Source: Lachnospiraceae bacterium (GTDB lineage: Bacteria > Bacillota > Clostridia > Lachnospirales > Lachnospiraceae). From it: a DNA stretch of 64,000 nucleotides. The position numbers and the translations under genes are program-made. Location: the NCBI GenBank assembly GCA_024681795.1, contig JAILAD010000036.1:1-64000 (forward strand), given 5' to 3'. A model generated the notes under the pieces. That model saw only the letters and a list, made by a program, of their open reading frames with translations. It made no database searches and was not told the origin of the DNA. Position 1 is the first letter of the stretch, and every line of letters starts with the position of its first letter. Below, piece after piece: positions 1-8,700 of this stretch.

Positions 1-138
1 GGGAAAAATGCATTGAAAAACTTTTCTGTTTTGTCTTCACTAAATGAAGAGATAGGGGAAGGCGCTGTATTATGTATGACGTCAGCGGTGATCCTTTTGG
101 ATGAGAATAATAAGATGGTACCGATTAAAGTAATATAG
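1..138 (+). CDS. C-terminal end of an unidentified protein (5' end outside window)
   Basis: Frame 1 is open from the first base to a TAG at 136-138, giving 45 residues that read like a real protein end (mixed hydrophobic and charged, ending in PIKVI). I do not recognise the family. The upstream part lies outside the window, so neither start nor function can be judged. No clear terminator follows it. Confidence 0.5.
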   Translation, partial: GKNALKNFSVLSSLNEEIGEGAVLCMTSAVILLDENNKMVPIKVI

Positions 139-140
139 CA

Positions 141-326
141 GATTTTGCCACCTTAAATAATGACCGTTGAGACGCTCTTTGGAATACAATCATCTCTTTC
201 AAAGAAGAATTAAGCGGGGAAGAGTTCAATGCAATTCCATTCATCAACGCTGAGGGTTATCATAGCAAGACCATTGCGTACTCGTTGTGCATGTCATTCG
301 TATTGAGGATATCAAAAGAGAATTAA
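141..326 (+). pseudogene. possible decayed coding remnant
   Basis: One frame is open over about 60 codons apart from a single TGA at 168-170, ending at TAA 324-326, and reads like protein (for example SFKEELSGEEFNAIPF). It has no start codon with a ribosome site. It could be the debris of a gene that once followed the partial gene at 1-138, or chance. The rest of the 139-451 gap shows nothing I can name. Confidence 0.2.
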
Positions 327-451
327 CTCACCTATCGTAAATGCTCAATCATGAGTAGAGAAGAAAATCCATCCGTAATACATTTGGTTTAAATGAGTTA
401 TCCGGGACTAAGAAAAACTATGCAACACATCGGGGGTATTAGTAAGAATTC

Positions 452-480
452 TTGGTTTTTCCCCCGGAACATGGTAAAAT
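452..480 (+). promoter_or_regulatory. candidate sigma-A promoter
   Basis: TTGGTT (452-457), a 17-bp spacer and TAAAAT (475-480) lie about 50 bp upstream of the gene at 532. CGGGGG at 431-436 and CCCCCG at 461-466 form an inverted repeat that overlaps the spacer and could terminate incoming transcripts or bind a regulator. Confidence 0.45.
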
Positions 481-531
481 GGTTCAGTAGGCAAAACAAC
501 CAAAGAACAAAATAAAAAGGGGGATTTTACA

Positions 532-1383
532 ATGGACGGATTTGATGCGGGAAAACTTGTCGGATATCTGAATTCGAACGATTATGCGAAGAAGAATAAG
601 CATCATTCGAATGACGATGATGACCGTTCGCTCGGAGAGATGATCAAAGATGATATCAAGTTCGCGATTCAGGATAAAATTGAGAGCATCGAGCTTGAAT
701 GGGGCGTTTGGGAACCTGACCAGAAGCTTAAGACAGAAGCAAAACGCAATGAATTATTTATGGCGCAGGATGCGACCAGAAAGGAAATCAAGGATCTTCC
801 TTTCGAAGCACTTCCGAAGGAGCGTGCAGACGGACTCAAAGGCGGATTTCTTTACATGGCATGGAATGCGTTTGTGGCGGAAATTGCAGCCGGCAGAGTG
901 GAAGTGGCAGAGGTTCTTGTTCTGGATTACCAGGATGTCAGTCTCAGTGATGAGCCGAATTATTATTTTAAAATTGCGGATCTTGACGGCATGGTTTTAA
1001 GAGGCGGCATTCGTAAAATCGTATACAACAAGCTCGGTATGGTAGATTATCATCACACCAGCCCGAAGCATGATGACTATGTTGCATACTTCAGATGGGA
1101 GTGGCCGGAGGATTATAAGGAAAGCCATCCCAACAAAACGCCGGAAGACTATAAGCGCTATGAAATGGCCTTTATGGCAAACGGCCTTACGGATCAGGTG
1201 CTGACGGAACACAGAAAGCATGCATATGTCATTCATTACCAGAAGAAGGGCAAGGATGTTTACGGTCTTGTAACCAAGGACGAACTTGAAAACTTAAAGC
1301 AGCTTAAGGACAGCATTACGTTCCTGAATGCAACGAACTGGAACAAAACTGAAAACAATACCTCTTTGAGATTTACCTGGTAA
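532..1383 (+). CDS. hypothetical protein, 283 aa
   Basis: Intact soluble-looking protein of 283 residues with no signal peptide and no membrane segment; I do not recognise its family. A run of acidic residues (NDDDD) lies near residue 28, and the middle is rich in aromatic residues (YFRWEWPEDY near 190). The start is supported by GGGGG about nine bases upstream and a candidate promoter at 452-480. It stands alone: the next object downstream is only a gene stub, so neighbours do not suggest a role. Length, regular codon use and the good ribosome site argue that it is expressed. Confidence 0.75.
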   Translation: MDGFDAGKLVGYLNSNDYAKKNKHHSNDDDDRSLGEMIKDDIKFAIQDKIESIELEWGVWEPDQKLKTEAKRNELFMAQDATRKEIKDLPFEALPKERADGLKGGFLYMAWNAFVAEIAAGRVEVAEVLVLDYQDVSLSDEPNYYFKIADLDGMVLRGGIRKIVYNKLGMVDYHHTSPKHDDYVAYFRWEWPEDYKESHPNKTPEDYKRYEMAFMANGLTDQVLTEHRKHAYVIHYQKKGKDVYGLVTKDELENLKQLKDSITFLNATNWNKTENNTSLRFTW

Positions 1384-1388
1384 TTACA

Positions 1389-1478
1389 ATGATTCGAATT
1401 GCGGAAAAAAAAGACATTGACAGAATCCTGGAACTTTTGGTCCGGGTGAATAACGTACATGCCGACTTCCGGCCCTGA
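1389..1478 (+). pseudogene. N-terminal stub of a GNAT N-acetyltransferase
   Basis: The 29-residue frame (MIRIAEKKDIDRILELL, then VNNVHAD.RP) matches the typical first strand and helix of GNAT-family acetyltransferases, then stops at TGA 1476-1478. The usual 110 or more residues containing the acetyl-CoA binding Q/RxxGxG/A motif are absent, and I find no continuation in the other frames up to 1640. It is therefore a truncated gene rather than a single frameshift. Family assignment rests on this short stretch only. Confidence 0.55.
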
Positions 1479-1640
1479 AAACAGAATTATAAACATGTTT
1501 TCGAACGGCATCCGCAAGGGTGTCGTTTTTTGTATCATAAGGCCGGAGGGTGCAGAAAGTACAAACTCGGTAAAAAAAGTGCAGAAAATACCCTGAAAGT
1601 CGTTTTGAAAAGTGCAAAAATTGTGTTGGAGGGAACACAA

Positions 1641-1709
1641 ATGTTTAGACGGAAAAAACCGAAGAAATCTTTAAGAGGAAGATTATTATCTAATCAAAGA
1701 AAATGGTAA
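1641..1709 (+). CDS. possible 22-residue basic peptide or leader ORF
   Basis: ATG at 1641 follows GGAGGG with a 7-base gap, a much better ribosome site than that of the next gene, and encodes 22 residues, 10 of them Lys or Arg (begins MFRRKKPKK). Its stop (1707-1709) is 10 bases before the ATG at 1720, which itself lacks a visible ribosome site. This arrangement would fit translational coupling. It could equally be a remnant of a decayed gene; the 1479-1640 stretch before it is AT-rich with repeated GTGCAGAAA motifs. Confidence 0.3.
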   Translation: MFRRKKPKKSLRGRLLSNQRKW

Positions 1710-1719
1710 ACTATAGCTT

Positions 1720-2256
1720 ATGGGAAAACAGATTAATTATTATATGGATTACGATAGCTTTGTTTTTTTAGCTAAAAAAGCATTTGAATTGGGATGCGAA
1801 GTGCTTCCGTTTTGTGATGATGTAATAAAGAGGGGATATTCTCCTGAAATAATTAAGCCGGATAATCATTTGTATTGTTTTCATGTTCCTGAAGCCGGTG
1901 AGATTGAAGTTGAACGGCAATGGAACAAGGAGTGTGTGGTTCGTGGTTATAATGCCAGCGGAAGTACAATTATCGAAGCCGGTTTTTCTTTCATAAACAC
2001 TGAAGAAAAGTTTATAACGAGATCGCGAATTTACTGTACAACAGATTATTATGATGCTGATGGCAATCTGATGAAAAGACATGACAGTGTTACGAAAGTA
2101 TATGAATCATTGGCAAGATATGTAAAAAAACTGGCTCCGTATACAGAAGTGGAGTACCATCCCGTTAATCCGCTTTACGATAAGGTAAAGCAGAAAGTCT
2201 GCATTTCTCCCCAATGCTTGGCTTTGGTACGTGAACAGGATTACGGATTATACTGA
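1720..2256 (+). CDS. hypothetical protein, 178 aa
   Basis: Intact 178-residue soluble protein of unknown family, without signal peptide or membrane helix, and with many aromatic and acidic residues (DYDSFVFLAKKAFELG near the N-terminus). The start at 1720 lacks a clear Shine-Dalgarno sequence; translation may be coupled to the small frame ending 10 bases upstream. It lies in a stretch of gene stubs and isolated small genes. Size and character would fit an orphan immunity-type protein, but nothing in the sequence proves that. Confidence 0.65.
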   Translation: MGKQINYYMDYDSFVFLAKKAFELGCEVLPFCDDVIKRGYSPEIIKPDNHLYCFHVPEAGEIEVERQWNKECVVRGYNASGSTIIEAGFSFINTEEKFITRSRIYCTTDYYDADGNLMKRHDSVTKVYESLARYVKKLAPYTEVEYHPVNPLYDKVKQKVCISPQCLALVREQDYGLY

Positions 2257-2266
2257 AGGGATAATC

Positions 2267-2392
2267 GTGCTTAAGGGAATTTGCTTGGTACATAAAATTC
2301 GGAAAGATAACTTTTTGATTCATGTACAAGGAAATGAATCAACTATGGGCCAAGGGTTTGATTTTCCCGGTACAAAGTTTACGGCAGAATAA
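2267..2392 (+). pseudogene. possible small gene remnant
   Basis: A frame from GTG 2267 to TAA 2390-2392 gives 41 residues (centre: HKIRKDNFLIHVQG) that look protein-like but have no convincing ribosome site and no recognised family. It begins just after the stop of the 1720 gene in another frame, so it may be a frameshifted tail of a longer ancestor or chance. Confidence 0.2.
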
Positions 2393-2477
2393 ATAATGCA
2401 CTATTCCTGTTTGTATTTGGATTGGTGAGTAAAAGGAGAACTTTATGATGCTTAATGAAGAAGAGTAAGGAGGGAAT

Positions 2478-2897
2478 ATGGGATTATTTAATTTTTCGAA
2501 AAAGGAAAAGAAACCTGTGACGAAGGCACCGGAGAAGGAAGCACAAAAACCGGAGCCTTACAAGATGTTCGTCGAGTGTAACGAGGTTCCTTATCATGAC
2601 CCGGAAAGGGATATGGATGTCAAACTCTGTATCAGAGCAGATTTTGATTTTTACGGTAAGCCGGATGAAGAGGCTGCAAAAACAGCTGCCATAGAAAGCT
2701 TTCACGCTGCGTTCGGAGCAGTTTCCGGAGAGATGCAGCTTCGTGATTTTTCCAGGTCACCGCACATGAACACTCTTAGAAACAGCATGATGGAATATAT
2801 GAGAAATAAGGGTTTTGACATAAAATATGTATCGCTCGGTTTTGCCAGTCTGAATAAAGAGTATCACGATTTGATTTACGGCAAACCACAGCTGTAA
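2478..2897 (+). CDS. hypothetical protein, 139 aa
   Basis: Intact 139-residue protein with a basic, Lys/Pro/Glu-rich N-terminus (MGLFNFSKKEKKP) followed from about residue 28 by a compact domain I do not recognise. The start is firm: AAGGAGGG ends six bases before ATG 2478. A seven-codon mini-frame (2445-2468, with its own AGGAG) ends inside this ribosome site, so translation could be coupled. The N-terminal MGLF with a following basic stretch resembles membrane-associated proteins, but there is no hydrophobic helix. Confidence 0.65.
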   Translation: MGLFNFSKKEKKPVTKAPEKEAQKPEPYKMFVECNEVPYHDPERDMDVKLCIRADFDFYGKPDEEAAKTAAIESFHAAFGAVSGEMQLRDFSRSPHMNTLRNSMMEYMRNKGFDIKYVSLGFASLNKEYHDLIYGKPQL

Positions 2898-2902
2898 CTC
2901 CC

Positions 2903-3052
2903 GTTTTGATAACGGCAGAAGAATATATTTATTTGTGGGAATCCGTATGGGGTAAAGGTCCGTCGTTAGAACAGACAAAACTGGAGATGGATAATACTTT
3001 GTTCAGTGTTTCTATTTTTGCCGACGATAAGATTGTTGTCATGGCAAGGTAA
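2903..3052 (+). pseudogene. N-terminal stub of a second GNAT N-acetyltransferase
   Basis: The frame 2903-3052 reads ITAEEYIYLWESVWG...LEQTKLEM, then FSVSIFADDKIVVMAR and a TAA stop. This is the typical opening of a GNAT acetyltransferase up to strand 2 or 3; the acetyl-CoA binding half is missing. There is no good start codon or ribosome site. It is the second acetyltransferase stub in 1.7 kb, and unlike the stub at 1389 in sequence, so the two are independent losses rather than a duplication. Confidence 0.55.
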
Positions 3053-3085
3053 AATATCTTAAAAGCCTGTTATTTTTGGAGAAGA

Positions 3086-3637
3086 ATGAAAAAATTAATT
3101 GCGATAATCTTGAACCTGTTCATACTGTTATTGCTCTTCGGCGGCTGTTTTGCAATGCCGGAAGAACCGGAGAAGGTTTTACAAAAGGTAGAACTTTTGT
3201 ATATCAAGGATGGAGACACCATTGTTGTAAAGGAATCCGACGGAAATGTGGTAACGGTACGGCTGATTGGAATTGACGCACCGGAATCCGTGGCACCGGA
3301 GGCTTATACCGAAAAAACCGGAAAAGAGAACAGTGAATACGGCGAGATGGCTTCGAAGCATTTAGAGGAACTTTTAAAGGACAGCGCTGTCCTTTATCTC
3401 AAGTATGACAAAGAGCGCGTGGATCAGTATAACAGGGTGCTGGCGTATGTTTATGCATCGGATAACGATGGCATTACCGGAATGGTGAACGGATGGATGG
3501 TAAAGGAAGGGTATGCGACCGCCCTGACTATCGAGCCCAATACAAAGTATGCCGAGCAGTTTGAATTTTATCAGAAAACTGCGAAGGACGCGGGAATCGG
3601 ACTTTGGAAGTATGAGGGGTTTGCGAAAGATAATTAA
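3086..3637 (+). CDS. thermonuclease (micrococcal nuclease) family lipoprotein
   Basis: Secreted Ca2+-dependent nuclease of the staphylococcal nuclease fold, predicted to hydrolyse DNA and RNA outside the cell. The first 20 residues are a signal peptide ending in GGC, so Cys21 probably carries a lipid anchor (the residue at -3 is Phe, which is unusual). Catalytic positions of the family are visible: D44 in DGDT, R59, D64 and E67 in RLIGIDAPE, and R117 in NRVLAYVY. The length, 183 residues, is normal. GGAGAA precedes the start. A hairpin terminator at 3720-3759 ends the unit. Confidence 0.85.
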   Translation: MKKLIAIILNLFILLLLFGGCFAMPEEPEKVLQKVELLYIKDGDTIVVKESDGNVVTVRLIGIDAPESVAPEAYTEKTGKENSEYGEMASKHLEELLKDSAVLYLKYDKERVDQYNRVLAYVYASDNDGITGMVNGWMVKEGYATALTIEPNTKYAEQFEFYQKTAKDAGIGLWKYEGFAKDN

Positions 3638-3719
3638 TGGATCGGGATTTAATATGGATTTGAAAGCAGGGAAGCGGAGGATACTTCTGATGTTTACCTT
3701 GTGAAGGTAAGAACAGACA

Positions 3720-3759
3720 GGTCAGCGGAGAACTAAACTCTGCTGACCATATTTTTTTT
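3720..3759 (+). terminator. intrinsic terminator after the nuclease gene
   Basis: GGTCAGCGGAG (3720-3730) and CTCTGCTGACC (3738-3748) pair over 11 bp with one G-T pair and a 7-base loop, followed by eight T residues at 3752-3759. Confidence 0.8.
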
Positions 3760-3760
3760 C

Positions 3761-3808
3761 TTGATCGGCTAATGAACATTAGCTACAATAAAGCTAATGG
3801 TTATTAGC
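3761..3808 (+). promoter_or_regulatory. promoter whose spacer is a perfect palindrome, plus a second palindrome (TetR-type operators)
   Basis: TTGATC (3761-3766) and TACAAT (3784-3789) are 17 bp apart. The spacer contains the perfect palindrome GCTAATGAACATTAGC (3768-3783), and a second palindrome GCTAATGGTTATTAGC follows at 3793-3808 around the likely transcription start, 25 bp centre to centre. This is the layout of an autoregulated TetR-family gene, and a TetR stub starts at 3842. Confidence 0.7.
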
Positions 3809-3841
3809 AGGCTGGTGGTTATCAGCAGACTGGAGGAAGTC

Positions 3842-3994
3842 ATGTCTACCAAAGAGAAAATACTGGATGCGGCATTGACGTTATTTGCAGAGAATGGATA
3901 CGATGGAACAAGTGTGGAGCAGATTGCGGGGATTGTCGGAATCAAAGCGCCATCGTTATATAAGCACTATAAGGGAAAAGAGGATATGTTATGA
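3842..3994 (+). pseudogene. TetR/AcrR-family regulator truncated after the DNA-binding domain
   Basis: Start at ATG 3842 with GGAGG seven bases upstream. The 50 residues contain the complete TetR helix-turn-helix (ILDAALTLFAENGYDGTSV, then SLYKHYKGKEDML) and then stop at TGA 3992-3994. TetR proteins normally have about 190 residues; the ligand-binding and dimerisation part is absent and the remaining 48 bp abut the 3' end of the minus-strand DinB gene, so a deletion probably joined the two. A short HTH-only product would be made but is unlikely to dimerise normally. Confidence 0.75.
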
Positions 3995-4042
3995 TAAACG
4001 GAAAGCAGCGGGAAGGATTGTTTTGGAATAATGCCGGAACCG

Positions 4043-4585
4043 TTATTTTGCAAGTGTCGGATCCTCTGTACTATGTCCTTTTCTGTAGCGCCCGAAAAAT
4101 ATTCCGTCATCAACATATTTATCTGTATCGGATACCCACACAGGGAATTTTCCCGTGGCAATTGCGGTCTGCCCGTTTAACATTCCCGTATGGAAGGACA
4201 GATGGCGATACTGTCTGAGTACCAGTTCCATCCGGGTGTAGATACAGTTTTCAGGTTTTTCATACAACATCTCATCCGTAAGGGAATCGAGATAATCCAG
4301 AGTCTTTTTTTCAATCATATCCAGATAATCAAGAAGCTGTTCGTCAGTCAGAACTACAGATGTAGGATTATCGGGATTGTCCATTCCGTCTTCATGGAAA
4401 TCAGGTTCTTCATATACAAAAGGATTTATAAACCACTTATCTGCAGAGTGAAGGGCGTGATATGCCCATCTCCAGCAGGGTGCACCGACACAGAGCGCAT
4501 CCCTGTCGTACGTCTGGATTGAAGTACGAATGTTAATAAAATTGGGTATTACGGTATTTTTGATAATCATGCATAAGTCGTTCAT
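4043..4585 (-). CDS. DinB-like (DinB/YfiT superfamily) protein
   Basis: 180-residue protein of the DinB four-helix-bundle superfamily, many members of which are metal-dependent thiol transferases or of unknown function. Histidines that could bind the metal are visible in HALHS (near residue 44) and HLSFHTG (near residue 130), the latter the usual C-terminal motif. GGAGAA precedes the start in the minus orientation. It is divergent from a LysR-family regulator; the 175-bp gap carries a dyad, so this gene is a natural candidate target. Its 3' end touches the truncated TetR gene. Confidence 0.75.
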   Translation of the reverse strand: MNDLCMIIKNTVIPNFINIRTSIQTYDRDALCVGAPCWRWAYHALHSADKWFINPFVYEEPDFHEDGMDNPDNPTSVVLTDEQLLDYLDMIEKKTLDYLDSLTDEMLYEKPENCIYTRMELVLRQYRHLSFHTGMLNGQTAIATGKFPVWVSDTDKYVDDGIFFGRYRKGHSTEDPTLAK

Positions 4586-4657
4586 CCACTGTTTCTCCTT
4601 GCTTTTGTGAATTGTTGATTATATAATACCCCCAAAGGATGTATTTGTAAAATTGAA

Positions 4658-4692
4658 ATGATTGATTAAAACATTCAAAATAATTGAATCAT
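4658..4692. promoter_or_regulatory. imperfect dyad between DinB and LysR genes, candidate LysR site
   Basis: ATGATTGATT (4658-4667) is repeated in inverted form at 4682-4692 (AATTGAATCAT) around an AT-rich centre. It lies in the divergent intergenic region where LysR-type regulators usually bind. ATTATATAAT at 4618-4627 can act as a -10 element for the minus-strand gene. Assignment is by position and symmetry only. Confidence 0.35.
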
Positions 4693-4760
4693 CATAAACG
4701 CCGACAGAGAGTATTTTTATAAAAAAAGCAGTCGGAACAGAAACAGGAGACGGTTTGATT

Positions 4761-5642
4761 ATGACAATAACGCAGCTAAATTCTTTTTTAAAAATTACCG
4801 AACTCGGAAGTTTTTCGGCTGCTGCAAACGAACTGGGATATGCACAGTCTACAATAACAACACAAATCAAGCAGCTGGAGGAAGAACTTGATTGCAGGCT
4901 TTTTGACAGACTGGGAAAAACAATCGTGCTTACCGCTCAGGGAGAGAAGCTTGTTACATACGCAGAGAAAATGCTTCAGCTGGAACGGGAAATTCATCTG
5001 GAAATAACGGATGAGGAGGAACCGGCAGGGGTGTTAAAAATAGGCGTTTCGGAATCCTTATGTTACAAACGGATACCGGAAGCTTTGATGAAATATAAAA
5101 ATGAACTTCCGGGAATAGAAATGCAGCTTATGTTTATTACACACAACACATTTCCCGAGCTGCTGCAAAAAGGGGAGTTAGACCTGGTTTATACGTTGAA
5201 TCCGTACATAGAGGATGAAAGACTGACCATGTTATATAAGCATGCAGAGACGCTTGGTTTCTTTGCTTCAAAGAATCATTCGCTTTCGGGGAAAAAAATA
5301 AAAGAAAAGGACCTTGCAAATTGTCCGTTGCTTTTGACGGAGCGTAACTGCAGTTTCAGAAATATGCTTCTTACGGATCTATCCAAATGCGGCGTGGAAC
5401 CCCGGATACTGATTGAAACCGGCAGTAAGGAAGTGTTGAAGCAATTCGCATCAAACGGTCTCGGAGTTGCATTTATTCCGGATATGACCGTGGAAAAGGA
5501 AATAAAAAATAACAGACTGAAAAGACTTGACTGGAGAGGTTCCGCTTTCCCGATTTATTCACAGATTTTTATTCACAGGGATAAACACGTAAGCAGGGCA
5601 ATCAGCAGATTTGTAGATATTATCAGCGAAGCCGATGGGTAA
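4761..5642 (+). CDS. LysR-family transcriptional regulator
   Basis: 293 residues: N-terminal winged helix-turn-helix (ITELGSFSAAANELGYAQST, residues about 13-32), a linker helix, and a periplasmic-binding-protein-like effector domain from about residue 85. Length is typical of the family. ATG 4761 is preferred over the in-frame TTG at 4755 because GGAG at 4746-4749 is too close to the latter. It is divergent from the DinB gene and probably regulates it and itself; the inducer cannot be told from sequence. Confidence 0.88.
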   Translation: MTITQLNSFLKITELGSFSAAANELGYAQSTITTQIKQLEEELDCRLFDRLGKTIVLTAQGEKLVTYAEKMLQLEREIHLEITDEEEPAGVLKIGVSESLCYKRIPEALMKYKNELPGIEMQLMFITHNTFPELLQKGELDLVYTLNPYIEDERLTMLYKHAETLGFFASKNHSLSGKKIKEKDLANCPLLLTERNCSFRNMLLTDLSKCGVEPRILIETGSKEVLKQFASNGLGVAFIPDMTVEKEIKNNRLKRLDWRGSAFPIYSQIFIHRDKHVSRAISRFVDIISEADG

Positions 5643-5694
5643 AACCGATTGCCTGTTCGGAATAATGCTTCAGGATGTGTCATTATTTTGGCGC

Positions 5695-5723
5695 TTGTCA
5701 AGGCAGCAGAAAAATCTGATAAT
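5695..5723 (+). promoter_or_regulatory. candidate sigma-A promoter for the helicase-NUDIX unit
   Basis: TTGTCA (5695-5700), 17 bp, GATAAT (5718-5723), about 46 bp before the helicase start. An alternative TATAAT overlaps at 5723-5728 but would need a 22-bp spacer. Confidence 0.45.
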
Positions 5724-5769
5724 ATAATAGTATCAGGGAATATGAGGTCTAAGGAAGAGTAATATAAAT

Positions 5770-8700
5770 ATGATTGATGAACTTCGTAAAGGTTTGGAAA
5801 CTGCATATATAAACGGTTCCATAGTATCGAACAGTCTGTATCAGCCGCAGTTTGTAGCCAATAATTACAAAGAAGGGAAGAAAGTACTCTCATCCATTGA
5901 GGATGAGCTTTTGGCGTGCGATCTATTTCAGATTAGTGTTGCATTTATTACGATGGGGGGTATCACACCTTTACTCCAGACATTGAAGGAACTGGAAAAC
6001 AGAGGTATTCCGGGTCAGATTCTCACAACGAATTATTTGAATTTTTCCGAACCAAAAGCTCTTGATAAACTTAATACTTTATCCAACATCACTCTGCGTA
6101 TGTATGATGTTGAAAAAGCAGGAGAAGGCTTTCATACCAAGGGCTATATTTTCAAAAAAGACGAAATATACCGTATCATTATCGGTAGTTCGAATATGAC
6201 AAGGGATGCTTTGACAACAAATCATGAGTGGAACAGCAGAATAATTTCAACCACTCAGGGAGAGATGGCAAAGCAGATTGTTGACGAATTTAAGCGTTTA
6301 TGGAATTCAGAGAATGCAATTGCTTATAATGATTTTATTGAAGAGTACAGACAGAAATATGAAATAATCAAACAGCAGAGGGCGATTGCGAAACAGGAAG
6401 AAATTGTATCTCTGGCGAAGTATTCACTAAAGCCAAACAGCATGCAGACCGGCTTTATAAATAATCTGAAAAAGATTATTGAAAGAGGTGAAGAAAGAGC
6501 TCTTCTGATTTCAGCCACAGGAACCGGAAAAAGTTACGCATCGGCATTCGCCATGCGTGAATTGGGTTTTAAGAGGGTTCTTTTTCTGGTTCACCGGGGG
6601 CAGCTGGCAAGACAGACAATGAAATCTTATGAGAACATCTTTCCGGGAAGTGTATCTATGGGCATTATCGGCGGAGGTTATTCAGTAGACGAGAATAAAA
6701 GCAAGGACTATATTTTTGCCATGGTCCAGACGCTGTCAAGAGATGAACATATGAAGAAATTTGATGCGGATGCTTTTGACTGCATTATTCTTGATGAAGC
6801 GCATCACAGTCCTGCGGGTTCTTATCAAAAGATAATGGATTATTTCAAACCGAAGTTATGGCTTGGAATGACGGCTACACCGGATAAGAGAGATGACAAT
6901 GCGGAAGGCAGAAATGTGTATGAATTATTTCACTACCAGATTGCATGTGAAATCCGTTTGCAGCAGGCCATGGAAGAAAGATTGTTATGCCCCTTTCATT
7001 ATTTCGGGATTTCCGATCTCAGTGTTATCGGCGATGATAATTCTGTCAGGAGTACAAGTGAGGGGACTTTAAGAGAAACGGATTTCAATGTTCTGACATC
7101 CGATGAACGGGTGAAGCATATAGTTGAACAGACTTCGTACTACGGTCACAGTGGCGACAGAGTAAAAGGCATTGTTTTCTGCAGACGTATAAAAGAATCG
7201 CAGGAACTGTCCGCTAAATTTAACCGGACCGTAAATCCCGAAACGGGAAAAATGTTTCGCACAATTTCCCTGAACGGTGATGCATCCGAAGAAGAGAGGC
7301 AGTATGCTTTTGAATGTTTAGCGATTGACGAGGATGATCCACGTGTAAGAAGAGGAGAAATCCGGCCGTTAGATTATATTTTTTCCGTAGAAATATTGAA
7401 CGAGGGAGTGGATATCGTTGAAGTAAATCAGGTTGTTATGCTGCGTCCGACACAATCTCCGATTGTTTTTATTCAGCAGCTCGGAAGAGGGTTGAGAAAG
7501 GCTGAGGGCAAGGAATATGTTGTGATTTTGGATTTTATCGGCAATTATAACAATAACTTCATGATTCCCATTGCTCTTTCCGGAGACCGCACATATAACA
7601 AAGATAATATTCGCAGATATATTGTGGAAGGGGAACGCGTAATTCCGGGCGCGTCCACAGTCCATTTTGATGAAATTAGTCGTAAGAAGATATTTGCTTC
7701 CGTCGATAAAGCAAATTTCAGTGATGTCAAACTGATTAAGGAGAATTATTTAACCCTTAAGAATAAATTGGGACATATTCCGGCGCTTAAGGATTTCGAT
7801 GATTACGGCGAGATGGATGTATTACGTATCTTCGATAACTGCAATCTCGGATCCTATTATAAATTCCTGGTCAAATACGAAAAAGAGTATAAGATCCGGC
7901 TTTCCGAAAATGAGGAAAAAATTGTCGAATTTGTTTCAAAGAAGTTTGCAAGCGGTAAGCGTATTCAGGAACTGCAGCTGCTTAAACGTATACTTAATTA
8001 TACAAAAGAGGCATCCGGAATCGGATTGTTTGCCGGTTTGGAAAACGATCTTGTGACCTATGGAAAGAGTATAACCAATACACAAAAAAACAATATTGTA
8101 AATATTATGACAAATGAATTTCCTGCCGGAATCGGAAAGAAGACTTACAAGGACTGTATTTTTATTAAGCCGGCCGGCGACGACTATATACCGGCACAAG
8201 GTATATATGAAATGTTATCCAATCCCGACTTCTATCGGATTATGCAAGAGCTGGTGGATTTCGGAATCAGTCGTTATAAGAGAGACTATAGTAACAACTA
8301 TGAACAGACGGATTTAGTCCTTTATCAGAAATATACTTACGATGACGTTTGCAGATTATTGAACTGGGAAACAGGGGAAGTGCCGCAGAATATCGGTGGT
8401 TACAAGTTTGACAGAAAAACAAAGACTTTCCCTGTATTTATCAATTATGATAAAGCAGATGATATCAGCGATACAATTCGATATGAGGATCATTTTACGG
8501 GAAATCAAACATTAGTAGCTGTTTCGAAATCCAGACGAACTCTTGAATCCGAAGATGTTAAGAATTTTTTGAATGCCGACGAACGCGGAATTCGGGTTGA
8601 ATTGTTTGTAAGAAAAAATAAGGACGATAAGATTTCCAAGGAATTTTATTATCTGGGTCATATGCATGCAAGCGGTAATACCAGAGAGTTTGTAATGCCG

